From Acidobacteriaceae bacterium (GTDB lineage: Bacteria; Acidobacteriota; Terriglobia; Terriglobales; Acidobacteriaceae): a DNA stretch of 64,000 nucleotides. The notes under the pieces are model-generated. The model made no database searches. It was not told the DNA's origin and saw nothing but the letters and a program-made list of their open reading frames with translations. A program made the translations under genes and the position numbers. Each line of letters opens with the position of its first letter. Positions within the stretch are counted from its first letter, which is position 1. The DNA lies in NCBI GenBank assembly GCA_027452245.1, contig DAIDGW010000161.1:1-64000 (forward strand). The letters are read 5' to 3'. Shown here one piece after another: positions 1-7,686 of this stretch.

Positions 1-909
1 ATATCCCACCATCAACAGTTCGGCGGCGGGAACACGCCCACCAGTGCGCCGCGGCAGCAGATTCTGCGTTAGCATCGCCGCCAGCGCCATGGCCATTTCC
101 GCGCGAATCGAGTGCTGCCGCTCCTGCGGGAAAGAATCGGCGATGCGCGAAACCGTCGAGGCCGCATCGGTGGTGTGCAGGGTGGTGAAGACCAGGTGTC
201 CGGTTTCGGCCGCGGACAAGGCAATGCGGGCCGTCTCGGGATCGCGCATCTCGCCGACCACAATAACGTCCGGCGCCTGCCGTAACGCGGCGCGAAGCGC
301 GGTAGGAAAGTCGGGAGCATCCACTCCGATTTCCACTTGCTCGATGATGCTGCGCGCGTGGGTGTGCTCATACTCGATAGGATCTTCAATCGTCACAACA
401 TGCCGGGTATCGCGCTGGTTGATTTCGTTGACCAATGCGGCCAGCGTTGTGGTCTTGCCTGACCCGGTGGCTCCTCCAATGATCACCAGGCCGCGCTGCA
501 AGGCCGCGAGACCTGCTACGGCCGCGGGCAGGCGCAGTTCCGCAAGCGTTGGAATGCGCGAGGGTAAGGCCCTCAGAGTGGCGGCGGCGCGTCCGCGCTC
601 GTGGTGCAGGTTGATGCGAAAACGGCCCAGTCCGGGCACGCGATAGGAAGAATCCGCAATGTGATCCTGCTCATAATCTTGTACGGCATGGGCAGCAAGG
701 GCCGGACGCACAGCCTGTTCGATCTCCTCGCCGCTGAGTTTTTCCGGGGCGATCTCGCGGATCTTGCCTTCCACGCGGATCGATGGCGTAGCATCAGGGA
801 CAAGCAGCAGATCGCTTCCCTTCTGCTCGACAAGTTGTTCGAGCCAGCGGTTCAGGCGCTCGACCGCGGCATTCGCAACAGCTGCAATTTCAGAATTGGT
901 CGGGTTCAT
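1..909 (-). CDS. pilT: PilT-like type IV pilus retraction ATPase (3' end beyond window)
   Basis: The minus strand is open from an ATG at 909 to the left edge, about 303 codons. The product is a GspE/PilT-type secretion ATPase. The Walker A motif GATGSGKT is followed by an Asp box (TIEDPIEYEH), a Walker B region (VVGEMRDPET) and a His box (GHLVFTTLHTTDA), in the order seen in PilT/PilU. The N-terminal 100 residues resemble the PAS-like N-domain of these hexameric ATPases. The family powers pilus retraction at the inner membrane. The C-terminal end is missing, so PilT cannot be separated from PilU. It is divergent from recO; pilM-Q lie at the other end of the window. Confidence 0.88.
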   Translation of the reverse strand, partial: MNPTNSEIAAVANAAVERLNRWLEQLVEQKGSDLLLVPDATPSIRVEGKIREIAPEKLSGEEIEQAVRPALAAHAVQDYEQDHIADSSYRVPGLGRFRINLHHERGRAAATLRALPSRIPTLAELRLPAAVAGLAALQRGLVIIGGATGSGKTTTLAALVNEINQRDTRHVVTIEDPIEYEHTHARSIIEQVEIGVDAPDFPTALRAALRQAPDVIVVGEMRDPETARIALSAAETGHLVFTTLHTTDAASTVSRIADSFPQERQHSIRAEMAMALAAMLTQNLLPRRTGGRVPAAELLMVGY

Positions 910-1056
910 CGTGTAATCCAGATATTTTCAGACGCGCGGTGGGTGATTGTCATCTTCGACGTAGTAGGTTGGATTCGTTTCCCTAAGCAAGAGATCGCAA
1001 AATATCCCGCGTATTGCGGGTAAAATTCTGTAAACAGCGCATTTATCTAAGGATCC

Positions 1057-1860
1057 ATGGCCTTACGAGAATCAGAGGCGATCGTGCTGCGCACCTATCC
1101 GCTGCGCGAGGCGGACCTGCTGGTCACGCTACTTACGCGTCTCGAAGGCAAGGTCCACGGCGTCGCACGCTCGGCCAAAAAGTCCAAGCGGCGCTTCGGC
1201 GGTGCGCTCGAGCCAATGACCGTCGTGCGCGCGTTTTACGACGTCCGCGAACGCCACGAACTGGCTCGTCTGGATGCCTGCGAAGTGCTCGAATCGCCGC
1301 TGGCCAGCGAGATCAGCTATGCCCGCGCCGTCGCTCTCGGTCATATCGCGGAGCTGCTCGACGAACTTCTGCCCGACCACGAGGCCAATGATGCCATCTT
1401 CCGGCTTACCGTCTCGGTGTTGCACGCGCTGGAACAAGCCAAAACCGGCGCGGATCTGTGGATGCCCATCACTTATTTCGACCTGTGGCTGACGCGGCTC
1501 GTCGGCTTCCTCCCCAACCTGACCGAATGCATCGTTTGCGGACGCGCGCTGAACGGCAGCCGCGCCTACTTCCACGCGCTCGCCGACGGACTGATGTGCA
1601 CCGATGATAAGCGGCTGGCTTCCTCGGAAATATCGAGCGAGTCCCGCTCCCTTGCCGCCCAGATGTTTCGCGCTCCAGTGGAAAATTTCGCCGAAGCGTC
1701 AAACAGATGTCCTCCGGGGGAGGGTGCTGGCAATTCCCGGGAGGCACGAGCCCGGGCGCAGGCCTCCGATCTTCGCAAATTTCTTGTCCAAACCCTCCAG
1801 CGGCACATTGAAAAGAAACTGGTCACGGCTACCATGCTGGAGAAGATCACGACGGTCTGA
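1057..1860 (+). CDS. recO: DNA repair protein RecO
   Basis: A 267-aa protein that starts MALRESEAIVLRTYPLREAD, typical of the RecO OB-fold (residues 1 to about 80), followed by the helical C-terminal domain. RecO loads RecA on SSB-coated DNA in the RecFOR gap-repair pathway. The zinc site seen in many RecO proteins is incomplete. Cys158 and Cys161 (CIVCG) are present and Cys181 is in the second half, but the fourth position is not Cys (LMCTDDK). A Ser/Glu/Arg-rich stretch precedes the C-terminal helices. The ATG at 1057 has only a short GGA ribosome site close upstream. The gene is divergent from the PilT-like gene. Confidence 0.9.
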   Translation: MALRESEAIVLRTYPLREADLLVTLLTRLEGKVHGVARSAKKSKRRFGGALEPMTVVRAFYDVRERHELARLDACEVLESPLASEISYARAVALGHIAELLDELLPDHEANDAIFRLTVSVLHALEQAKTGADLWMPITYFDLWLTRLVGFLPNLTECIVCGRALNGSRAYFHALADGLMCTDDKRLASSEISSESRSLAAQMFRAPVENFAEASNRCPPGEGAGNSREARARAQASDLRKFLVQTLQRHIEKKLVTATMLEKITTV

Positions 1861-2173
1861 AATCCACTCGTCCACTACCAATGCCCGCCTTCCTATCTTC
1901 TCCAGAAGACACCCCGAAATCGCGCCAAATACATGGGTTCGTCAGAAACAGCCACCGGGGATCCTCAGAGCTATCGCATGTAATATTGAAAACATATAAG
2001 TGTTGTTTCTGCAGCAGGTTACAGAGATTACTTCGGTGGTTCTTCGTCCTTTGGAAACATTGCCCACCCCCTCCCCCGCGCCTATAATCGTCCTACTCTG
2101 GTTAGAAATTCTCCGTCAGGTTCCGGGTAGATTTTCGGAGGCGGGAGTCTGTCCTCCGGAGGAAGTGAAAACC
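1861..2173 (+). other. Intergenic region carrying the transglycosylase promoter and leader
   Basis: This 313-base gap holds no credible gene. The open frame upstream of 2174 is in frame with the next gene but lacks a signal-peptide-like start and a ribosome site. It contains the promoter-like pair at 2060-2088 and an 80-base leader ending in a strong Shine-Dalgarno sequence at 2158-2163. Confidence 0.6.
2060..2088 (+). promoter_or_regulatory. Sigma70-type promoter for the lytic transglycosylase
   Basis: TTGCCC at 2060-2065 and a perfect TATAAT at 2083-2088 are separated by 17 bases. Transcription would begin near 2095, about 80 bases before the start codon at 2174. Confidence 0.6.
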
Positions 2174-3076
2174 ATGATCGCCCGGATGAAGCGAAAACGC
2201 CTGCAATTCGCCAGAATGCTGACGGCCACTACAGTACTCGCGACCTCCTTTACTCTCCCCGCCTCACACCTGTGGGCATCGAGCGACGGCGAATCTCCCC
2301 AGACCATCACTGCAACCGAGGAAAACGGGCGCACCGTCTACGTGAACGAATCGGCTCCGGCAAAGCCAAAACGTGCGGAGGCTGCCGAGGTTTCGCACCG
2401 GCATCTGATGTACTGGAGCGTGAAGGAAAGCCGGTGGAAACCCGTACCCGGTCCCAGCACCCAATCAATGAAGGCGGCGCGATCGGCCGCCGCGGAGATT
2501 ACCCAATATTTCGGGCGCGATTCTTATCAGTCGGCCAACGCAAAGATCATTTCTGCCAATTACCGCGACCGGACCTCCAGGACCGATCAATACTCAAGTT
2601 CGCGCGCGACTCCGGAAGATGTCGAATCGGCCATCGATATGGCGGCGGCCCGGCATAACGTCGATCCCAACTTGGTGCGCGCCGTCATCAAAGTGGAATC
2701 GAATTTCAATCCCAACGCCGTTTCGCGCAAGGGCGCCATGGGACTGATGCAACTGATGCCTTCAACCGCCCGACTACTGAAGGTCAAAAACCCCTTCGAC
2801 GCCGAGCAGAATGTGGATGCGGGCGTGCGTCACCTGAAAAGCCTTCTGGAAAGCTACAACGGCGACGTAAACCTGACCCTGGCCGCGTACAACGCGGGAG
2901 AAGGTGCGGTGGCCCGCAGTAAGGGCGTTCCGCATATCGCCGAGACACAAGCGTATGTCCGGCGGATCACCAACATTTATTACGGTGGGCTGAACATCGC
3001 CCCGCCTGAGTCGCGCTCGCCCCTTGTGGTTCAACGGGATGCGCGCGGCGTTCTTTACATCAGCAACACAGAGTAA
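2174..3076 (+). CDS. Secreted lytic murein transglycosylase (SLT domain)
   Basis: Start chosen at ATG 2174 because GGAGGA at 2158-2163 sits 10 bases upstream and the protein then begins with a basic segment and a hydrophobic signal peptide ending near ASHLWA. The product is 300 aa. After a short DUF4124-like stretch (around ENGRTVYVNES) and a linker comes a Slt/MltC-type catalytic domain. The catalytic Glu is residue 175 in KVESNFNP, followed by GAMGLMQLMPSTA and LAAYNAGEGAV, the standard motifs of the fold. The enzyme cleaves the MurNAc-GlcNAc bond in the periplasm to form 1,6-anhydro ends. The cell-wall amidase follows on the same strand, suggesting joint work in wall turnover. Confidence 0.88.
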   Translation: MIARMKRKRLQFARMLTATTVLATSFTLPASHLWASSDGESPQTITATEENGRTVYVNESAPAKPKRAEAAEVSHRHLMYWSVKESRWKPVPGPSTQSMKAARSAAAEITQYFGRDSYQSANAKIISANYRDRTSRTDQYSSSRATPEDVESAIDMAAARHNVDPNLVRAVIKVESNFNPNAVSRKGAMGLMQLMPSTARLLKVKNPFDAEQNVDAGVRHLKSLLESYNGDVNLTLAAYNAGEGAVARSKGVPHIAETQAYVRRITNIYYGGLNIAPPESRSPLVVQRDARGVLYISNTE

Positions 3077-3177
3077 TTTAAGCAGCATCGATTCACTGGC
3101 AGTTTTATTTTTCTCTCAGCGTCACGAGCGTTACAGGTTCCACGCACCACAACAAGAGCACCGCTTTAGGTCGACGA

Positions 3178-5397
3178 TTGAAGGTTGCGATCTCGAGAAT
3201 CGTAGGAAGCAGGCGTTCCGGGCGCTGCGGCGCAGCCTTATTAGTCGCGCTGCTGGCCGTGATGCCGGCCTATGCGCGTCCGCATCATAGCGATGCCTGG
3301 GCGAGGGAGCACTTCGCCAGGGCCGAACACCTGCGCGAGGCATTGAACGCACGTCCTCCGGCCGAGCGCACCCGCCGCGACTATCAGCGCGTCATCAATG
3401 CCTACCGCAACGTGTTCTTCGGCTCGCCTGCTTCCACGAAAGCGGATCCCAGCGTCGTGGCCGTCGCCGAAACGCTGCTCGAAATGGGCCGCAGTTTCAA
3501 CGATCCGAAGATCCTGAAGGAAGCCATTGCGCAATACCGGTTCCTGCGCCGCGAATATCCGGGCAGCAAGTATCGAACCGACGCTCTGTTCACGATTGCC
3601 GAAATCTACCAGGAAGATCTGAACGATGCCCCGCAGGCGCGCTCCGCCTTCGAAGAATTTATCCATCGCTATCCTCACAATCAGCGCGTCGAGGACGCCC
3701 GCCATGCGCTTGCGGAACTCGATCACAGGCCGGCGAACAAGACTGAGGAAGCGAAGCTGACCGGCAGCCAGCCGGCCTCGGATGCGAAAGCTAAACCGGA
3801 AGAAGCGGCTGCCGAATCCAGCGATGGCAAAGAGAAAGATAGCGACACGAAAGATACAAACAAGGACTCGTCGGACAACTCGGCTTCAGCTTCCAGCGAG
3901 AAATCGGCTCACCCCAGAATTGCCCGTGTGACCGGAATCCGCCACTGGTCGACTGCGGATTCGACGCACGTCGCCATCGATCTGCAAGGTGATGTGAAAT
4001 TCACTTCCGAACGCATCGAGCATCCGGAGCGGATCTATTTCGACCTGCGGGGAACGCGTCTGGCTCACGCACTCATCGGAAAGACGTTCGATGTCGAAGA
4101 CGGATTTCTCACCAAAATTCGAATCGCTCAATTCCAGCCCGGACGCACCCGCGTGGTGCTCGAAGTCAAGGATCTTTCCGATTACGAAGCCGTTCTGGTG
4201 CCGAATCCCTATCGCCTGATCATTGATATTCACGGCAGGGATATTCACGGAAAGAATGCCTGGGGCAAGCTGCCCAAAGCGTCTGGAGACACCGGCAGCG
4301 ACACCCTGGCCAACAGCGAGACTCCTGAGGCAGCGGGCGACTTGAAATCTGATCTGCTCCTGCTGGCGGGACGCGCGCCGGTCACGAGCATGGATGTGCC
4401 TGACGGAACCAGAATTTCCGCACGCGTCACTCCTCAAAGACCAACTTCACTACCCAGGAATAAGCGTTCAACCGGTCCGATCAAAAGAGTGGTTGAAGCT
4501 GATGACGATTCGGAAACTCCAGCGCCGAAAGTTTCGACGGCGCGGCGCGGCCTCGGCAGCCGCTCCCGCCGGAAACATGCCGCCGAACCAGCCTCCGACG
4601 ATACCGCGTCCGAAATTGAATCGCGCGAGGCGCAACCCACCGCCAATGGCGACCGTTCGCTGATCCGCGCTCTTGGGCTGAAGATCGGCAAGATCGTCAT
4701 CGATCCCGGACATGGCGGTCACGACACCGGCACCATTGGCCCCAATGGATTGGAAGAAAAGAATCTCGTGCTCGACGTCGGGCTCCGCTTGGGCAAGCTG
4801 CTGGAAAGCCGCCTGGGAGCGGAAGTCGTTTTCACGCGCAGCGACGACACTTTCATCCCGCTGGAACGGCGGACCGCCATCGCGAACCAGGAGCGCGCCG
4901 ATCTGTTCATCTCGATTCACGCCAATTCCAGTCACGATCCCGACGCGCGGGGAGTCGAAACCTACTACCTTAACTTCACCAGTTCCGCCAGCGCTCTCGA
5001 AGTGGCGGCACGCGAGAATGCCGGTTCGGAGAAGTCAATCTACGAACTGCAGGATCTGGTCAAGAAGATCGCGCTCAAGGAGAAAATTGAAGAGTCGCGG
5101 GAGTTTGCCTCCGATGTCGAAACCGCTCTGCACAGCGGGCTGGCCGCGAAGAGTCCCGGAATTCGCGACCGGGGCGTCAAGAAAGCACCTTTTATTGTGC
5201 TGATCGGCGCGAATATGCCGTCGATCCTCTCCGAGATCTCTTTTGTCAGCAATCCTGCCGACGAGCGCCATCTCGAAACCGGGGACTACCGGCAGAAAAT
5301 TGCCGAATCGCTCTATCGCGGTATCGCCAAGTACGTCAATGGCTTGAGCGGCGTCAAGGTGGCCAGCAAGATCGAGAAGACCGCCGGCGGGCAGTAG
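3178..5397 (+). CDS. N-acetylmuramoyl-L-alanine amidase with TPR-like and AMIN domains
   Basis: A 739-aa secreted amidase. The start is TTG at 3178, the only start that keeps the signal peptide (ending MPAYA); its ribosome site is weak. Residues about 40-180 form a YbgF/TPR-like helical region (FRRP-type repeats with EFIHRYPHNQRV). A Glu/Lys/Ser-rich linker follows, then an AMIN domain at about 245-357, then a basic linker. The C-terminal amidase_3 domain starts near residue 505. Zinc ligands are His512 (DPGHGG), Glu526 (GLEEKN) and His581 (SIHANS), and the catalytic Glu is 686 (LSEISFVSNP). The family removes stem peptides from peptidoglycan. Fusion of a TPR-like region to AMIN-amidase suggests a scaffolded, possibly division-site, enzyme. 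Confidence 0.88.
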   Translation: MKVAISRIVGSRRSGRCGAALLVALLAVMPAYARPHHSDAWAREHFARAEHLREALNARPPAERTRRDYQRVINAYRNVFFGSPASTKADPSVVAVAETLLEMGRSFNDPKILKEAIAQYRFLRREYPGSKYRTDALFTIAEIYQEDLNDAPQARSAFEEFIHRYPHNQRVEDARHALAELDHRPANKTEEAKLTGSQPASDAKAKPEEAAAESSDGKEKDSDTKDTNKDSSDNSASASSEKSAHPRIARVTGIRHWSTADSTHVAIDLQGDVKFTSERIEHPERIYFDLRGTRLAHALIGKTFDVEDGFLTKIRIAQFQPGRTRVVLEVKDLSDYEAVLVPNPYRLIIDIHGRDIHGKNAWGKLPKASGDTGSDTLANSETPEAAGDLKSDLLLLAGRAPVTSMDVPDGTRISARVTPQRPTSLPRNKRSTGPIKRVVEADDDSETPAPKVSTARRGLGSRSRRKHAAEPASDDTASEIESREAQPTANGDRSLIRALGLKIGKIVIDPGHGGHDTGTIGPNGLEEKNLVLDVGLRLGKLLESRLGAEVVFTRSDDTFIPLERRTAIANQERADLFISIHANSSHDPDARGVETYYLNFTSSASALEVAARENAGSEKSIYELQDLVKKIALKEKIEESREFASDVETALHSGLAAKSPGIRDRGVKKAPFIVLIGANMPSILSEISFVSNPADERHLETGDYRQKIAESLYRGIAKYVNGLSGVKVASKIEKTAGGQ

Positions 5398-5465
5398 CCG
5401 CCCGCTCCCCAGAAACTTTTCCCTGCCCTGTGTGGTCTAATAATTGAAGGCCCTTTCTATTCTCC

Positions 5466-6641
5466 ATGCGACTTTTGCGATCGATTTTCGTGCCTGTGGT
5501 GCTGCTTTGCGCGGCTGTGTTCAGCCAGGCGCAGAAAGCGCCCACAACTCCAACTCCGGCAATTCTGCCGCAATCGTTCGCTGGATGGCAGCTCAAGGGA
5601 AAGCTGCAAATCAGTGCTGACGCCAACCTCGCCGATCCCGTCAATGCCGGAATCCTGAAAGAATACGGATTCACCGATGTGGCCATTGGCAACTACGCGC
5701 GCGACGACGGCCGCTCACTAACCCTGCGCGCGGCCCGGTTTACCGATGCTACGGGCGCCTTCGGCGCATACACGTTCTACCTGCAGCCCGACATGACGCG
5801 CGAGGAAATCGGAGATCAGGGTGCGTCTCTGGGCCGCCGCGTTCTGTTCTACCGCGGGCAGATCGTCGTCGATGCATCATTCAGCGCGGAATCACCCATG
5901 TCTGGCGGAGAACTGCGCGAGCTTGCCGGTGTGCTGCCCCCGCCGACAGGAAATGCGGGAAAACTGCCACCGGTGCTGAGCTTCATGCCCCCGCGCGGCT
6001 ATATCTCGAACACGCAGAAGCTGGCCGTCGGTCCCGCATCGTTCAGCGCACTGGCCGCGCCCATCTCCGCTGACCTGGTCAATTTCAGCGCGGACCCCGA
6101 TGTCACCATGGGACGCTACACCACGCCGAGTGGCGACGCGGCGCTGATGCTGATCTACTACCCCAATTCTCAACTCGCAGCCGAACAGTTTCGCCGCATC
6201 GATGGGAACCATCCTGCGGATAATTCCAAGGGAATTTCCGAAATCGATAACACCGGGCAATTCCTGGTGAAGCGCACCGGGCCGATTCTTGCAATTGCCT
6301 CCGGCGAAGCTTCCGCCAACGACATGAAATCTCTGCTCGGGCAGGTCAACTACGAAGCCAATGTCACCTGGAGTCAGCGCACCTTCCTCGACAAGAACAA
6401 TGACGTCGGCGGATTGCTCGTCAACATCATCCTGCTCTGCTTCATTCTGGGTGCGATGGCCATTGTGGCCGGAGTGGCGTTTGGCGGGTTCCGCATTCTC
6501 ATGAAACGCTGGTTCCCCGATAGGCTTTTTGACCGCCCTGAGCAGATGGAAATCATTGCCTTACATCTGACCGAAACCGCGCCCAGAGGGCCCTCCCGCA
6601 TCGGCACCGAAGAGCCTCCTACCCCCCGCGGGAAGGCGTAA
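5466..6641 (+). CDS. DUF6599-type membrane-anchored protein
   Basis: A 391-aa protein with a signal peptide (residues 1-22, ending FSQAQ), a long extracytoplasmic part, one transmembrane segment near residues 317-340 (IILLCFILGAMAIVAGVAFG), and a short cytoplasmic tail. The N-terminal half (LPQSFAGWQLKGK, LKEYGFTDVAIGNYARDD, FGAYTFYLQPDM, DQGASLGRRVLFYRG) matches a family I recall from Acidobacteriota as DUF6599, of unknown function. No catalytic motif is visible. It starts 68 bases after the amidase and may be cotranscribed with it. Confidence 0.7.
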   Translation: MRLLRSIFVPVVLLCAAVFSQAQKAPTTPTPAILPQSFAGWQLKGKLQISADANLADPVNAGILKEYGFTDVAIGNYARDDGRSLTLRAARFTDATGAFGAYTFYLQPDMTREEIGDQGASLGRRVLFYRGQIVVDASFSAESPMSGGELRELAGVLPPPTGNAGKLPPVLSFMPPRGYISNTQKLAVGPASFSALAAPISADLVNFSADPDVTMGRYTTPSGDAALMLIYYPNSQLAAEQFRRIDGNHPADNSKGISEIDNTGQFLVKRTGPILAIASGEASANDMKSLLGQVNYEANVTWSQRTFLDKNNDVGGLLVNIILLCFILGAMAIVAGVAFGGFRILMKRWFPDRLFDRPEQMEIIALHLTETAPRGPSRIGTEEPPTPRGKA

Positions 6642-6767
6642 GTACCTTAAGAATAGCGGTTTACGGGCACCCGACCGGCCATTTGTCTCATTTTGATACA
6701 GTTTCGGTGCATATTGATTGGTTTTGCAAGTCATTGCAAACAAAGGGATTTATTTACCAAAAATAGC

Positions 6768-6795
6768 TTGACACCCCGGTTTTTTGGCTCATAAG
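6768..6795 (+). promoter_or_regulatory. Sigma70-type promoter without an adjacent gene
   Basis: A perfect TTGACA at 6768-6773 and CATAAG at 6790-6795 are separated by 16 bases, with an A/T-rich stretch just upstream that could act as an UP element. Predicted start is near 6802. The nearest downstream gene begins at 7048, beyond a terminator. Confidence 0.5.
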
Positions 6796-6801
6796 ATTTC
6801 G

Positions 6802-6895
6802 CCAGAAAGTTTTGACGGAATCTTCTAAGCCTCCGTTGGAACTATTCTCCCTTGAAGAAGAGGCCGCCCACGTTGCCGGGTGGCCTTTTCGTTTT
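6802..6895 (+). ncRNA. Candidate small RNA of about 94 nt
   Basis: The stretch lies between a promoter-like pair and an intrinsic terminator and has no coding frame of note. GACGGA (6814-6819) can pair with TCCGTT (6832-6837). The loop bases TCTTC (6821-6825) can pair with GAAGA (6854-6858), giving a possible pseudoknot before the terminator stem. I do not recognise the RNA class. It could instead be a terminated leader (attenuator) of the zinc-ribbon gene at 7048. Expression is inferred only. Confidence 0.35.
6862..6895 (+). terminator. Rho-independent terminator
   Basis: GGCCGCCC (6862-6869) pairs with GGGTGGCC (6878-6885), eight pairs including one G-T, with an eight-base loop, followed by TTTTCGTTTT. 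Confidence 0.65.
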
Positions 6896-6958
6896 CCCAT
6901 CAAAACTTTTCTTGCGGCGTAGTGCAAAAATTTTCCGCGTCGTTGCTCTGAATTTTTT

Positions 6959-6974
6959 ACGAACTATTGTTCGT
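6959..6974 (+). promoter_or_regulatory. LexA-like palindrome upstream of the zinc-ribbon gene
   Basis: ACGAAC-TATT-GTTCGT is a perfect inverted repeat with 6-base arms and a 4-base spacer. The core GAAC-N4-GTTC equals the SOS (LexA/DinR) box of Gram-positive bacteria. It lies 73 bases before the start codon of the next gene. Whether the host LexA uses this motif cannot be judged from the window. Confidence 0.4.
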
Positions 6975-7047
6975 GCTTTACGTATCCTTGTCAGACGATG
7001 TGATGTGTAGCATGGTCGGGCTTCGAACCTGACGGAGGATTGCAATC

Positions 7048-7539
7048 ATGTTCTGCGATGGATGCGGTGCAGAAGTTCAGCCCGGACAATCATTTTGCGG
7101 ACGGTGTGGCAAACAGATTATTGGGTCCATCCTTCCTGCGCAGGCACATGCGCGCCGCGTCGCAGAACACATTCGTCTGGTCGGAATTCTATGGCTCGCC
7201 ATCTCCGCCTTGAACGCGCTGGGCGGCCTGACCTGCTTCATTGTCGCCAACACGGTTTTTGCCCCGGGCGGCGGACTCCATGTGCCTCCATTTCTTCATC
7301 CGCTGATGGGGATCATCGGATCCTTGATCCTGGGCAAGGCCGCTCTGGGATTCGTTGCCGGCTGGGGATTGCTGCAGCGGGAATCCTGGGCGCGCGTCCT
7401 TACGCTGATTCTCGCCTTCATTTCATTGTTCAACGTTCCCTTCGGAACGGCGCTCGGCGTCTACACGCTCTGGGTTCTGCTGCCCACCGACTCCGGACGC
7501 GAATACGACAACCTGGTCGCGCAACGCGTCAGCGCATAG
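7048..7539 (+). CDS. Zinc-ribbon multi-pass membrane protein
   Basis: A 163-aa protein with a strong ribosome site (GGAGG, 10 bases upstream of ATG 7048). The N-terminus is a zinc ribbon (CDGCG at 3-7, CGRCG at 17-21). It is followed by four hydrophobic segments, roughly residues 43-66, 80-105, 108-128 and 130-148. Such ribbon-plus-membrane proteins are common in Acidobacteriota; function is unknown. The LexA-like palindrome upstream suggests possible DNA-damage control, which is inference. Confidence 0.7.
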   Translation: MFCDGCGAEVQPGQSFCGRCGKQIIGSILPAQAHARRVAEHIRLVGILWLAISALNALGGLTCFIVANTVFAPGGGLHVPPFLHPLMGIIGSLILGKAALGFVAGWGLLQRESWARVLTLILAFISLFNVPFGTALGVYTLWVLLPTDSGREYDNLVAQRVSA

Positions 7540-7686
7540 GATCGCGAAAGGCTCGAAACTTGTTAGTTCAGATTTAGAACCATGGGATGTCCCACTTCTC
7601 GCTGCCTTTGCGAGCAGTGGGATAACTCCGAAGTCTGCGCTCTAAGGTCTGACCTGCTACCATGTTGCGCACCCGAGATCCCGGCC

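Larger units (their letters stand above)
6642..7047 (+). other. Gene-free region holding a candidate small RNA and an operator-like palindrome
   Basis: This 406-base gap has no open frame that resembles a gene. It contains an AT-rich tract (about 6705-6767), a promoter-like pair at 6768-6795, a stem-loop region ending in a terminator at 6862-6895, and the palindrome at 6959-6974 ahead of the zinc-ribbon gene. Confidence 0.6.
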
